A stretch of 64,000 nucleotides of DNA from Ruficoccus amylovorans (GCF_014230085.1 NZ_JACHVB010000034.1:1-64000); one strand, 5' to 3'. Positions 1 through 8,411 are shown, numbered from the stretch's first letter. A program made the numbers and translations. Notes: a model not told the origin generated them from the sequence alone.

Positions 1-317
1 CCACCTCGCGGCGGTCGAGGCTGTGTTCTTCTACGAGCCTGAGGATCAGCTCACGCTGTTTGGGTGAGCAGGTCCAGGTGTCGGCTCCGTTGGACAGGCC
101 CGGGTGCGGGTCCCGGCTGCCTGCCTTGCGGCAGCCAGCCGGTCTGTTGGAGCTCGCGGTCCACGGAGGTTTGGAGCAGGCGGTACACCCGCTCCGACTC
201 CTCCGGGACCTGGTTGATGTCGCCCAGCTCCGCCCGGATCGTCACCCCGTACTGGTGCGACGAGTACCCCGGCAGTCCGAGCTTCTTGCAATAGTTGGCC
301 TCCAGTACGATTGCCAT
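1..317 (-). pseudogene. Small mobile-element protein, frameshifted by a 4-bp duplication; 3' end outside window
   Basis: The start at 317 has a strong Shine-Dalgarno site (AAGGAGG, 6 nt upstream). The N-terminus contains KKLGLPGYSSHQYGV, which I recall from small uncharacterised proteins found on many verrucomicrobial and planctomycete elements. The frame from 317 stops at 51 after 88 codons, but its last 20 or so residues look unlike protein. Reading the other frame from about position 117 leftwards gives WTCSPKQRELILRLVEEHSL, the usual C-terminal helix type of that family, open to the window edge. The switch point coincides with a tandem tgcc-tgcc at 118-125; removing one copy joins the two frames. 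It is therefore a real frameshift or a sequencing error. Function is unknown. Confidence 0.6.
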
Positions 318-360
318 GAGGGCCTCCTTTCCTGGTTCATCGACCGGTCCAGATACAATA

Positions 361-393
361 AGACCCGGGCGGCGGTCGATCCGCCCCGGGTCT
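361..393 (-). terminator. Strong GC stem-loop between element genes, terminator-like
   Basis: The arms AGACCCGGGCGG (361-372) and CCGCCCCGGGTCT (381-393) pair with a single bulged base over an 8-nt loop. On the minus strand the stem is followed by a weak U-containing stretch (TATTGTATC), so it may end transcripts from the genes at 522-2335 before the small gene that starts at 317. The U-tract is poor, so a regulatory hairpin in the leader of the 317 gene is equally possible. Confidence 0.4.
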
Positions 394-521
394 CAGATAA
401 CGGAACCTTCCGCTATCAAAGGTATATAACGCAGAAAGGGCGCGAGTTGCCGGTGGATGAGGGGGGTGGTTCCTGTGTGGAACGTGCCGGATAGGGAGCT
501 TCAGTCCACTCCTGAGGGTTT

Positions 522-686
522 TTAGGTACTTGTGGTTCGCCTTCCTCGTTTCATGTCAAGTAACTCCCGTGCCACGAGGATGTCCCCGTGGATCTCCGCC
601 AGCCGGGCGGCCAGGCCCTTGACGGGCTTGGGCAGGCTGCGGAACTGGACCTTGTCGGTCGAGCTGATCGTGTTGGTCGTATGCAT
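522..686 (-). CDS. Small hypothetical protein (54 aa) of the integrative element
   Basis: An ATG at 686 opens a 54-codon frame ending at TAA 522-524. The product is basic and helix-rich, including LAARLAEIHGDILVAREL, and has ordinary protein-like composition. It starts 26 bp after the stop of the 540-aa element gene at 713 and lies on the same strand, so it would be the next gene of that transcript. No good ribosome binding site is visible, and no family is recognised. It is the only open frame with protein-like character in the 395-bp gap between 317 and 713. Confidence 0.4.
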   Translation of the reverse strand: MHTTNTISSTDKVQFRSLPKPVKGLAARLAEIHGDILVARELLDMKRGRRTTST

Positions 687-712
687 GTCATTGATGTGGG
701 TTGGCCGGGGGA

Positions 713-2335
713 CTAGCAGATGGCTACCCCGGTCTCCTCGTCGAGCATGGGAAGGTCCTCATCCCGGACGTCCACGCGCCCGTAGACGAACTCCAGCAGG
801 TCCAGATGCTCCGGGGAGATCGCACCCCGGCGCTTGAGGTCCCGGATGTCGGCCTGAAGATCCAGGGCCGGGTTGAAGCCATCCTCGTACTGTGCCAGGG
901 TGGAACGGTACAGCACGTCCCCCCAACTGCGGATGCTCCGGGCCTTGCCGTAGTACTTGAGGATGTGCAGACAGGTCAGCTCTCCGGGCAGGAGCTCATC
1001 ATTGAGTACCTGCTGCCGGAGGGAGGCCATGAGCCTCTGGCTGACCTTCCGGGTCTTCGGATGATCGTCCTCCGGGTCGAGGTAGCCGAGGAACCTGTTC
1101 CCCTCCGCCAGTACGAACTCCAGTCTCCCCTTCTTCTCTGAGAAATCTATCCTTTCATGAGAACAGCAGAAGTCCTTTAAGATTGATGTTATAGCAGCGG
1201 ACCCCTGGAGCCCCACCGTAAAGATCCGCTTGAGGATCCATAGGGGGTCTACCCCATCATGGCCCGAAGAAGGGTCTTCAACGTCTACCCGGGCCTCCGT
1301 GAGGGTGATGTTACCGTCCAGGGAGTGGTTCGGGCGGCGGTCCTGGTTCATGGCGGGGAGCTTCCCTGTCCGGCCGTTCTTCTTCGACTGGTGGAGTTTG
1401 TCGATCCGGACCTTGAGCTCGTAGAGGCGGGCCTCGTCGGCCTCTACGGTCGGGTTGGTGTCCGGGGCCTCCGGGTAGTCCAGCTCGTCATGGTCTGGGC
1501 TCATGCCGGGGTACGCGACGCCCTCGGCCTCCTGGTGCTCCTCCTCCCAGCGGGGGCGGTTGTCGTCCAGCCAGGCCTGCTCCATGATCTGGTCACTGAC
1601 CGTGCCTCCGACCGCCCGGCGGGATGTCTGGGCCCGGGGAGACTCTCCAGCATAGTCGGCCCACTCGGCGTCCTGCCCGTCGTCCTCGTCCATCTCCCAG
1701 GGGAAGGGACCCTCGTCGTCCACGGCGGGGAACTTGGGCCCGCGGCCCTCGACCACGCTCCATCCCCGGGGGGTGCTGCCCTTCTCGTCGTCACCGCCGG
1801 CGGGCCTGAGGTCGTCCCGGTAGCTGACGGTGTCCCGGTAGGGCTCACGGGTCTTGGGGTCCGCCACGGGGTTGAGGGGGCCTCCGCTGAAGATGATGGC
1901 GTCCATGGCCTGCGGAAGCAGGCGGACGTGGTTCATGCGCAGGTTGTTGAACAAGAAGTGTCCGATCTCGATGATGCCGTCGTCCTTGAGGATCTTGAGC
2001 CGGTTCTTGAGCTCCTTCAGGGACATGAAGCAGTCCTCCGCCATATCCTCGCGGGACCGGGCCCACCAGAGGTAGCCTTTCTTGACGACCTTCAGGCGGA
2101 AGGACTTCTCGCTCAGGTTGTCAGGGTCGTGGTCCCCGCGGGCGGGGGAGAACCAGTAGACCAGCTGACTCAGCAGGAAGATCATGGCCCGGTCCCCGTC
2201 GTAGTTCTCCTTGACGAACCGGACGACGCATCCGGGGATGAAGCGGTTCTCCGAGTCAGGCTCGCTGCTCTTGCAGCACAGGTGGGCGAAGGCGTACCGG
2301 GATATCGGTAGCTCGAAGGGGAGGTTTTTTGACAT
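713..2335 (-). CDS. Winged-helix, replication/regulation-type protein of the integrative element (540 aa)
   Basis: The first 150 residues or so read as a winged-helix DNA-binding region of the phage or plasmid replisome-organiser kind: a short strand, then MIFLLSQLVYWF, YLWWARSREDMAEDCFMS and LKELKNRLKILKDDGIIEI, i.e. a recognition helix followed by a beta wing. Residues from about 170 to 340 are acidic, proline-rich and probably disordered. The C-terminal 170 residues form a second helical segment of unknown kind. The gene sits in the element with integrase and excisionase, which suggests a role in element replication or control. No helicase or primase motif is visible. The functional call rests on fold-like pattern and context only. 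Confidence 0.5.
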   Translation of the reverse strand: MSKNLPFELPISRYAFAHLCCKSSEPDSENRFIPGCVVRFVKENYDGDRAMIFLLSQLVYWFSPARGDHDPDNLSEKSFRLKVVKKGYLWWARSREDMAEDCFMSLKELKNRLKILKDDGIIEIGHFLFNNLRMNHVRLLPQAMDAIIFSGGPLNPVADPKTREPYRDTVSYRDDLRPAGGDDEKGSTPRGWSVVEGRGPKFPAVDDEGPFPWEMDEDDGQDAEWADYAGESPRAQTSRRAVGGTVSDQIMEQAWLDDNRPRWEEEHQEAEGVAYPGMSPDHDELDYPEAPDTNPTVEADEARLYELKVRIDKLHQSKKNGRTGKLPAMNQDRRPNHSLDGNITLTEARVDVEDPSSGHDGVDPLWILKRIFTVGLQGSAAITSILKDFCCSHERIDFSEKKGRLEFVLAEGNRFLGYLDPEDDHPKTRKVSQRLMASLRQQVLNDELLPGELTCLHILKYYGKARSIRSWGDVLYRSTLAQYEDGFNPALDLQADIRDLKRRGAISPEHLDLLEFVYGRVDVRDEDLPMLDEETGVAIC

Positions 2336-2474
2336 GATTTTGATGAATTGAGGTGTCCTGCCTCATTGAGATGCACGAATGAAAGGTGGTGGCGTCTCGA
2401 ATGAACTTGGCCGGAGCTTATGATGGATATTGCTTAATGATGGTTGTTTAGAGATCGTGGAGAGAAGGTATATC

Positions 2475-2708
2475 TCACGTTCTGCGTGTGCTGATCCGTA
2501 GATTACCCATAAGAGCTTCACGCACTTCGCTCACACGAAAGCGTACCAAGTGCCCGAGCTTATAATAGGGGATTGTCCGGTTTGCAGTTTGAGCACGAAG
2601 CCAACGTAAAGAGGGCCTACAGTTCTCGGCAAAGAGATGCTCAAGCAGTTGCTGGGCATCGACGAGAGGCTCGTTGCTGTGTGTAGTGGCAGACTGTTGT
2701 ATATTCAT
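2475..2708 (-). CDS. Excisionase-like / MerR-type helix-turn-helix small protein
   Basis: This 77-aa protein contains PSLRWLRAQTANRTIPYYKLGHL followed by VRFRVSEVREAL (described here in two parts), the HTH_17/excisionase layout: a recognition helix, the IPYYKLG-type turn, a basic strand and a final helix. Proteins of this kind bend attachment-site DNA and direct the integrase towards excision, or repress the element promoter. The start at ATG 2708 is preceded by GGACGC; an in-frame ATG at 2744 would add 12 residues. It lies between the replication-type gene and an unknown gene on the same strand as the integrase. Confidence 0.65.
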   Translation of the reverse strand: MNIQQSATTHSNEPLVDAQQLLEHLFAENCRPSLRWLRAQTANRTIPYYKLGHLVRFRVSEVREALMGNLRISTRRT

Positions 2709-2765
2709 GCGTCCATCATACAACAGGGGCATGGGCGTCAACATGCCGCAGGTTGAGGACTTCCG

Positions 2766-3599
2766 CTACTCGCTTAGCACCAGTGAATTATCCACTATCG
2801 TAAACGGGAAGAGTTTACTTATCCGTTCCTCTACGTTCTTTTTGGCCTTGCTCCAGGCCGAGCTTTCCGAGTATGATTCACTCCCACAGCCCTCAATTAC
2901 TAACTCGTCAAGCTCCCCTGCGCTATAAGCCTTAACCAATATGTCCGTTGAGTTTTTCTTGCCCAGCCGGAGTGCTCCGAGTTGGACCAAGAATGCCCGA
3001 CGCTTCTGCTTGCTGATTCCACTTCCAGATAATGCAGGGATGGGATGAGCTTTCTTACCCGGATATCGTTTTGGTCGATGGGCCTTAAGTAATGCCTGAA
3101 ATTCCTTGGTCAGAGTGCTGTCAGAGCAAGATTCCCATACTTCCGGGGTGATGAGTAGTAGCATCATATCGGCGGGGTTATTGGCTTCTTTGACCATGCG
3201 TAACGCACTCTGTGCAATGGCACTCACCATGACGGGTGTTGTTGCGGTGAAGGAGCCCTTGGTTGGGGCTGCGTAACTCAAAAAATTTGCCTTAGCCTTG
3301 GTATCGAGGTCTTGCCAAGACAAGCCTTGTTTATAGAACTCAGGCATATAACGAAAGGCTGTGAGTCGTCGCCGGACATCAATAGGAAACTTGCTTTTTT
3401 CATCACTATGATTAGTGGCACAGTATTGCCTGAGAATATCGGACTCCCTGCCATGTTCCCAGAGCAGGCAGGCTTCGAGTTCATTCTCTGGCACACTTCC
3501 AAATTTCCAGTCGTAATCGGGAGGGAAGACGACCTCAGACTGTTTGTCCAACATCTCCTGAGACTTGTTAGCTAGGCGTCTGTGAGAACCTTTACCCAT
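2766..3599 (-). CDS. Hypothetical protein of the integrative element (277 aa)
   Basis: A soluble, lysine-rich, mostly helical protein with no signal peptide, membrane segment or motif I can assign. Its DNA is clearly more AT-rich than the chromosomal genes to the right, fitting a horizontally acquired element. It lies between the integrase (104 bp upstream) and the excisionase-like gene (57 bp downstream to the ATG at 2708), all on the minus strand. Such a position is often used for regulatory or cargo genes, but nothing in the sequence points to a specific role. Confidence 0.7.
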   Translation of the reverse strand: MGKGSHRRLANKSQEMLDKQSEVVFPPDYDWKFGSVPENELEACLLWEHGRESDILRQYCATNHSDEKSKFPIDVRRRLTAFRYMPEFYKQGLSWQDLDTKAKANFLSYAAPTKGSFTATTPVMVSAIAQSALRMVKEANNPADMMLLLITPEVWESCSDSTLTKEFQALLKAHRPKRYPGKKAHPIPALSGSGISKQKRRAFLVQLGALRLGKKNSTDILVKAYSAGELDELVIEGCGSESYSESSAWSKAKKNVEERISKLFPFTIVDNSLVLSE

Positions 3600-3703
3600 A
3601 GGGCTAATTTATGGATGAAGAGAATATCAGTCGATACCTTTCGCAATACATGCTGATTGGGGGAGCTTTCCCGGTTGGTAGATATCGACTGGTTATTCCC
3701 GGA

Positions 3704-4969
3704 TCAACCCATGGGAAGATACCGCCCATCCTGTTTTCTCATGGCAGGAAGCGTTTCTCCTTTAGGTACGATGCGCCAAAACTCGTCAGCGTCTTCTGTG
3801 CTTTTTAGGTCGAGATAGTGTTTGCGTATCACGGCTTCGGAGTTGCCTGCTTGGAGAGCTGCGTCTCCGACTGATCGAAAAGCGCCGACAGTCATTGAGA
3901 TATAGGTGTGCCGCATGATATCATGAGGGAAGCTGAATATTTTGCGCACATCCATCCAAAGACTGTGAAAACGGCGCGTTTTTACAATCGGGTGTCGGGA
4001 TATGGGATATTTTTTTAACCATAGGTGAAGGTTTGGTTGAATCTTTACCTGGCGCTTTTCATTTACCTTGGAGGTTTCCGGCTCAATGAGGATGATGCCG
4101 GTGTCCAGACGGATGTCTTTTTCTTGAAGTTTAAGAATTTCGCCTGTTCTCCAATCGGGACGTATGCCTGCGAAGAAAGTAAGGGCAAAGTATGGTACAA
4201 GACTACCGGGTTCGGCCCACCATGACCCGTCCTTGTTCTGTTTTCCCCGGTAACCTTCCAGCCAGTGCATCAATTCTCGTGTTTGCTCCGCGGAAAAAGT
4301 ATCTGCAGTACCTCGACGGTTTTTGATCTTAAACTTAGGAACCGAAATAATAGGGTTTTCGGATACAGTCTTTTGAGAGAGGCAGAACTTGAAAAAAGTA
4401 CTCAGATAGCCTCTGCGGTTATTCCATGTCTTAAGAGAATGGGCATGTCTGGCCCCTTTCTGCTTGCCCTCCAGATACTCTTTCAGTTCCTCGGGTTGAA
4501 TTTCACTTATGACTTGCCCTTCAAACGCGGTTTTGAAGGTTGCAAGTTCATTGAAAATTGAACCGAACTGTCGAGACGAGAGAATGCCTCTATCTACTTC
4601 TTTCTCTTTATGTTGACGATAATCTATGATCGCGTTTTCAACAGATTTGGATTCTGCGGCTTCCTGATAATGGTCTAGCAGATAATTGACTGCGAAAACC
4701 AAAGATTTCTTGGAGTCAGATTTCTGGAGAAGGCTTATCGCGGCGACTGCATCCTTATTCTGATCGTGAGTCAGGGTTGTGAAGATCGTCTGCCCTTCTG
4801 AGGTTTCGTTCAGGTAACGCACCTCCAGTTTCTGTCTTTCGGCGACGGCCTTGCTTCGATTCCTGAAGTTTCGACGGATGCGTTGGCCGTTCAGGGTACC
4901 CGACAAACGCCAGACTTCCTCGCCGCTTGGGTTGGTATACTTCGTGATCTTGAATCGACTTTTGGCCAC
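3704..4969 (-). CDS. int: Tyrosine recombinase / integrase (421 aa)
   Basis: Site-specific recombinase expected to integrate and excise the element at tRNA-Asp. Numbering from the GTG at 4969: an N-terminal DNA-binding region, a core-binding domain at about 110-210, and a catalytic domain with the first Arg at about 270 (FFAGIRPDWRTGEIL), HDIMRHT at about 349-355 and the Tyr nucleophile at about 385 (RKHYLDL). The open frame runs on upstream to 5236, but those extra 89 codons translate the tRNA-Asp gene and its promoter, so the start must lie below 5028. GTG 4969 is preferred; a TTG at 5002 inside the inverted repeat is the alternative. Confidence 0.88.
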   Translation of the reverse strand: MAKSRFKITKYTNPSGEEVWRLSGTLNGQRIRRNFRNRSKAVAERQKLEVRYLNETSEGQTIFTTLTHDQNKDAVAAISLLQKSDSKKSLVFAVNYLLDHYQEAAESKSVENAIIDYRQHKEKEVDRGILSSRQFGSIFNELATFKTAFEGQVISEIQPEELKEYLEGKQKGARHAHSLKTWNNRRGYLSTFFKFCLSQKTVSENPIISVPKFKIKNRRGTADTFSAEQTRELMHWLEGYRGKQNKDGSWWAEPGSLVPYFALTFFAGIRPDWRTGEILKLQEKDIRLDTGIILIEPETSKVNEKRQVKIQPNLHLWLKKYPISRHPIVKTRRFHSLWMDVRKIFSFPHDIMRHTYISMTVGAFRSVGDAALQAGNSEAVIRKHYLDLKSTEDADEFWRIVPKGETLPAMRKQDGRYLPMG

Positions 4970-4976
4970 CTGTTTT

Positions 4977-5008
4977 GGGGATTTGCCAATCCAAAATGGC
5001 AAATCCCC
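4977..5008. repeat. Perfect 12-bp inverted repeat between tRNA-Asp and the integrase start
   Basis: GGGGATTTGCCA at 4977-4988 and TGGCAAATCCCC at 4997-5008 are exact reverse complements around an 8-nt spacer. The repeat sits 20 bp inside the element from the tRNA 3' end and just upstream of the integrase start. No U-tract follows on either strand, so it is not a normal terminator. It may be an integrase or excisionase arm site, an operator for int, or a leader hairpin limiting read-through from the tRNA promoter into int. Confidence 0.7.
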
Positions 5009-5027
5009 GCAAAACGTCGATAAAAAA

Positions 5028-5104
<77 letters not shown>

Positions 5105-5123
5105 TTGAAAGGGAAAGAGGCCG

Positions 5124-5151
5124 AAGTTAGTCGATGGCGGGGACATGTCAA
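5124..5151 (-). promoter_or_regulatory. Promoter of tRNA-Asp
   Basis: On the minus strand a perfect -35 box TTGACA (5151-5146) is followed after 16 bp by TAACTT (5129-5124) as a weak -10 match, placing the start of transcription roughly 13 bp upstream of the mature tRNA 5' end. Read-through from this promoter would run into the integrase gene. Confidence 0.55.
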
Positions 5152-5306
5152 GCGGGCAATTCGCACTTTGTTGAAGAAATGTTGTTTTTTTGTCGGTCTG
5201 GCTGGATGGATGAGGGGTGATAGCTGTTCCGGGCAAGGCTGGTCCTTGATTCTCGCCAAAGTTCGCTGTTTACCCGCTTGGCGAGCAGGCCTAGTTTGGT
5301 GACGAG

Positions 5307-6374
5307 ATGCCGGAGAAGGAAAACGTGGGCCGCAGTTTGGCCGCCATGATTCGCGCCCGCGCAGGACGTGGCAAAGGCGGTGCGCTGGCAGCAGCGGTGG
5401 CTGTGCAGACCGCTCTACTGCTGGTTGCGGTGGGGGTGATTATCGCCGTGCCTTCAGGAAAAGATGAAGCGGCGTTCAAGGCCGGTAAGCGCGTCTCCCT
5501 GCCGCCCCGCGAATTGGAGCATCGGGCCGCGCTGAATGATTTTCAGCAGGCGGCGGGAGCGGCGCTCCCGGTGGAGCGGTTGAGCACGGAGTCGCTCTTG
5601 CCAGAAAATTCCCTGCCGGAGCTTCCGGCGTTGCCGAGTGATAGCTTCAGCCCCTTGGTGCAGGAAGCTCCCGTGCCCGAGGCGGACGCTCTGCTGGCCG
5701 AGTCCGGGCTGAATGCCGCGTTGACGGGGTTGCCGGGCGGTTTCTCCGAACTCGACCTGTTCGGCATTCGCGAAGGGGCGGGGCGGTTCGTGATCCTCGT
5801 CGATACGTCCAACTCCATGTTCGAGCGCCAGCGTGACGGCGTGAAGTACCGTTTCGACTTCACGGTGATCAAGGACGAGATCGCCGCGCTGGTCGCGGGA
5901 CTTCAGCCCGATACGCAGTTTAACCTGGCGATCTACGAGGGTGGCTCGCTCGCCTGGCAACCGAACCTGATGCCAGCGACGCTGGAGAACAAGCAGGCGG
6001 CCGAAGCCTGGCTGCGGGGGTTGAGCGAGAGCCCGAGTGCATCGATTTCCTCGCGCAAGAGCCCCGGTCCCCGGTTGATCGAGGGTGGTGGCACCCGGCT
6101 AGACACGGGGCTGCGGCAGGTGTTCGGGTTCGAGCCGGAGGTGATCTTTATCGTGACGGACGGCGAGATTAACCGCAGCGGGCGAACCATCCCGCAGGAT
6201 GAACTGCTCGATATCATACGCGGGCTTCAGCGCGGATTGGCCGAGTCGGCCCGCATTCACGTCATCCACTACCAGACCGCAGTGACCAAGCCCGAGGAAA
6301 TCGCCACCATGCGGGCAATTGCCGGACGCAACAGTGGTCGTTTTCGCCAGGTCGAGGCGGTTTTGCTGGAGTGA
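5307..6374 (+). CDS. Membrane-anchored von Willebrand factor A (VWA) domain protein
   Basis: A 355-aa protein with a short cytoplasmic N-terminus, one membrane segment at about 26-48, a proline/alanine-rich linker to about 150, and a VWA domain at about 158-350. The metal-dependent adhesion site is complete: DTSNS (Asp166, Ser168, Ser170), Thr263 in GGGTRL and Asp285 in TDGE. Such proteins bind partners through a divalent metal, probably on the outer face of the inner membrane here. It is the first chromosomal gene after the element and stands alone; the downstream gene is convergent. No MoxR ATPase is nearby, so the partner is unknown. Confidence 0.85.
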   Translation: MPEKENVGRSLAAMIRARAGRGKGGALAAAVAVQTALLLVAVGVIIAVPSGKDEAAFKAGKRVSLPPRELEHRAALNDFQQAAGAALPVERLSTESLLPENSLPELPALPSDSFSPLVQEAPVPEADALLAESGLNAALTGLPGGFSELDLFGIREGAGRFVILVDTSNSMFERQRDGVKYRFDFTVIKDEIAALVAGLQPDTQFNLAIYEGGSLAWQPNLMPATLENKQAAEAWLRGLSESPSASISSRKSPGPRLIEGGGTRLDTGLRQVFGFEPEVIFIVTDGEINRSGRTIPQDELLDIIRGLQRGLAESARIHVIHYQTAVTKPEEIATMRAIAGRNSGRFRQVEAVLLE

Positions 6375-6488
6375 GTTTGTCGGCGGAAAACGTCTGTTCA
6401 AAACGCTCTCATTCCGATTCTTCCCGAGTTTGACTGTTACCGTTCTTTCGAAGGAACGTAGTTCCGTTTCAAAAGTTTATGGGGAGAG

Positions 6489-6521
6489 CGCGAGCGGGTT
6501 TTTTCAAAAACACCCGCTCGC
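6489..6521. terminator. Long stem-loop between convergent genes
   Basis: GCGAGCGGGT at 6489-6498 pairs with ACCCGCTCGC at 6512-6521, and the stem continues inward through T-run/A-run pairing with one mismatch. It lies between the ends of the VWA gene (6374) and the minus-strand gene ending at 6557. There is no U-tract after the stem on either strand, so it is a likely but not certain bidirectional transcript end. Confidence 0.45.
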
Positions 6522-6556
6522 ATAACCCTCAAAGCTACTTTGAAGCGGAAAAGTGC

Positions 6557-7126
6557 TCAGCGATTTTCGTGCAGACAGTTGCGCCAGTAGTCCGCTTCGC
6601 CGGGATGGCCGTGCTCCCGGAGCAGTTCAAAGGCGCTAGCCTCGTCCGGTTCGTCAACGGCGTGTCGGGGATCGCCGGGGAGTTCCGGACGCACGGCCCG
6701 AACGAGCGTCCAGCAGGCCCAGGCGCGGGCGGATTTTTGCTCCCGGCGCTTGCCGCGCACACGGTCGGCCAGGTGCTGGAAGTGCACGCGCGGATTGCCG
6801 ATGAAGGTGCCCCCGGGGTTGTGCCGGATGATCCAGACCAGGGCCCGGTAGGGCAGGGGCCAGTCTTTCAGGACGGGCTCGCTGCCGTCGAGCCGGGCGA
6901 AAAACGCGCGGTCCAGCGCCAACAGGCTACGGGCGGAGAGACCGCGCTGCCAGAGGGTTTGCGCGTAGGCCAGGGCGAGTGGGTAAAAGGCTGCGCCGGG
7001 GTCGTCGCGGTGCGGGGCGAGCGTGCGCCAGGACATTTCCGGCAGGGGCGGAGGAAGGTGCGGGCAGGGAGGGTGGCCGGGCATGAGGGAAAGATTTCCG
7101 TAGGCGGGGATGGCTTGCAACGTCAT
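6557..7126 (-). CDS. Hypothetical protein (189 aa)
   Basis: A tryptophan- and arginine-rich soluble protein without signal peptide. The central block WQRGLSARSLLALDRAFF and the segment PLPYRALVWIIRH resemble uncharacterised verrucomicrobial proteins, but I cannot name a family with function. The open frame on the opposite strand is rejected because this frame has the more natural composition. An in-frame ATG at 7084 is an alternative start and would leave room for a promoter, since the ATG at 7126 is only 5 bp from the divergent acyltransferase start at 7132. Confidence 0.65.
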   Translation of the reverse strand: MTLQAIPAYGNLSLMPGHPPCPHLPPPLPEMSWRTLAPHRDDPGAAFYPLALAYAQTLWQRGLSARSLLALDRAFFARLDGSEPVLKDWPLPYRALVWIIRHNPGGTFIGNPRVHFQHLADRVRGKRREQKSARAWACWTLVRAVRPELPGDPRHAVDEPDEASAFELLREHGHPGEADYWRNCLHENR

Positions 7127-7131
7127 TATGG

Positions 7132-7851
7132 ATGCCCTTGAATGCGCGGACTTTGGCTAATCAGGAAAATAAGGAACGGCGCGAGGTGCAACGCGTCAGC
7201 GGGTGGGAACGACTGGCGCTCGGGCTGGGATGTCTGCTGCTCAAGCTCTGGTTGCGCTCGCTGCGCATGCGTGCCGACGAGCACACGCGCAAGGTCTTGG
7301 GCAACCGGAAGTCCGGCGTTGAAATGCTCTGGCACAACCAGTTGTTCATGACGCCGGAGATGGCCCGCCGGTACATGTTCTACCCTGGGCGGCGCATCCA
7401 CGCGCTGATCAGCGGGAGCAAGGACGGGGCCTGGCTGGCTGGAGTTTTCGAGGCGGTCAATGTTGTTCCGATTCGTGGCTCCAGTAGCTGGCGCGGGACC
7501 GAGGCGCTGCGCGAGATTGTACGCATCCTGAAGGACGGCGAGGACGTCGGGATTACTCCGGACGGGCCACGCGGTCCCTGCTACAGCGTGCAGAAAGGCG
7601 CGCTGATGGCGGCAAAGATGGCGCGCACACCAGTGACGCTCATCGCGATGAATCCCTCCCGCGCCTGGCGGCTCAAGAGCTGGGATCGCTTTTACATCCC
7701 GGTGCCGTTCACACGGGTGGAGGTGAAGGCGGTGGGCTTCAGCGACTACGAGGCCCTGGTGAAGGAGGCCAACGCAGAAGAGCCGGCTGCGTATGTACGC
7801 CGCCGGCTGCTCGAGCTTTCAGGGATTCCGGACTGGAAGCCGGAGAGTTGA
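7132..7851 (+). CDS. DUF374 family lysophospholipid acyltransferase-like protein
   Basis: A 239-aa protein with an N-terminal hydrophobic helix (about 25-46) and the DUF374 landmarks: WHNQL at 67-71 (the HX4D-equivalent region), ISGSKDG at 93-99, RGSSS at 115-119 and PDGPRGP at 143-149. DUF374 proteins are related to lipid A and glycerolipid acyltransferases and are expected at the cytoplasmic face of the inner membrane, moving an acyl chain to a lipid acceptor. The substrate cannot be read from sequence. The start at 7132 is close to the divergent gene; a GTG at about 7186 preceded by AAGGAA is possible. Confidence 0.85.
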   Translation: MPLNARTLANQENKERREVQRVSGWERLALGLGCLLLKLWLRSLRMRADEHTRKVLGNRKSGVEMLWHNQLFMTPEMARRYMFYPGRRIHALISGSKDGAWLAGVFEAVNVVPIRGSSSWRGTEALREIVRILKDGEDVGITPDGPRGPCYSVQKGALMAAKMARTPVTLIAMNPSRAWRLKSWDRFYIPVPFTRVEVKAVGFSDYEALVKEANAEEPAAYVRRRLLELSGIPDWKPES

Positions 7852-7857
7852 GGAAGC

Positions 7858-8253
7858 TTAAAAGGTCGGTGAGGTGACCGAGGTTCCGTTGGCGGCGACG
7901 GTGAGGTTTTCACCTTCGGCCCAGATCTCGTCGTTGATGAGAAACTTGAAGGTCAGGCCGCCCTTGGCGCTGGTGGTGGACCAGGTCCAGTCACCGTCAA
8001 CGCAGTCCATCAGCAGGCCTTTTTCCCAGGACATGCCGCCGCCTTCGCCGCGGACGTAGAGGTTGTTCCCCCAGCCGATGTCCACCTTGGCGATGATGGT
8101 GGTCAGCGGGGTCGCGGTCTTCTTTACCGTTTTCTTGGCGGCGGCTTTCTTGACCGCTGCTTTTTTGACGGCCTTTTTGGCGACCGGTTGAGGAGCGGGT
8201 GCTTGTTTGACCGCTTTCTTCACAGCCTTCTTTGCAGCTTTTTTTGTAGCCAT
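7858..8253 (-). CDS. Histone-H1-like tail fused to a glycan-binding (AMPK-CBM/CBM48-like) domain
   Basis: Residues 1-48 consist almost entirely of Lys, Ala, Val and Pro in KKAVKKA-type repeats, like eukaryotic H1 C-terminal tails and bacterial Hc1/AlgP proteins. Residues about 50-131 form a compact beta domain with GWGNNLYVRG, WEKGLLM, WTW and LTFKFLIND, the pattern of starch-binding or AMPK-beta glycan-binding modules (an N-terminal strand, a conserved Trp, then F-K-F/Y). DNA binding by the tail is an inference from composition. The gene is monocistronic, convergent with the DUF374 gene 6 bp away. Confidence 0.7.
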   Translation of the reverse strand: MATKKAAKKAVKKAVKQAPAPQPVAKKAVKKAAVKKAAAKKTVKKTATPLTTIIAKVDIGWGNNLYVRGEGGGMSWEKGLLMDCVDGDWTWSTTSAKGGLTFKFLINDEIWAEGENLTVAANGTSVTSPTF

Positions 8254-8345
8254 AATATTATCTGTTTAGATTGGGGGCAGTTCGAATTAACTAGCAGATG
8301 GAGGGCCAACTGCAAGAGGAATTCCTAACCGCCATATAATCGTGA

Positions 8346-8359
8346 CCATCACGTGATGG
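8346..8359. promoter_or_regulatory. Perfect 14-bp palindrome, possible operator
   Basis: CCATCACGTGATGG is its own reverse complement, with a CACGTG core. It lies in the 158-bp gap upstream of the histone-tailed gene (start 8253) and downstream of the RND gene. The length and perfect dyad fit a dimeric repressor site, but no second copy was seen in the window. Confidence 0.35.
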
Positions 8360-8411
8360 CAGGTATTGGTATTAAGCTATCCGTATTGATCTGTCGCCGG
8401 GTTGGCAAGGT

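Noticed and set aside
1259-2311. 350-aa plus-strand frame opposite the element gene 713-2335
   Set aside because: It is low-complexity Val/Leu/Gly-rich sequence with no motif; the minus-strand frame has a winged-helix region.
6479-7141. 220-aa plus-strand frame overlapping the gene at 6557-7126
   Set aside because: Composition is unlike protein (Gly/Arg/Ala repeats) and its start lies in the intergenic stem-loop; the minus-strand frame is preferred, with moderate confidence.
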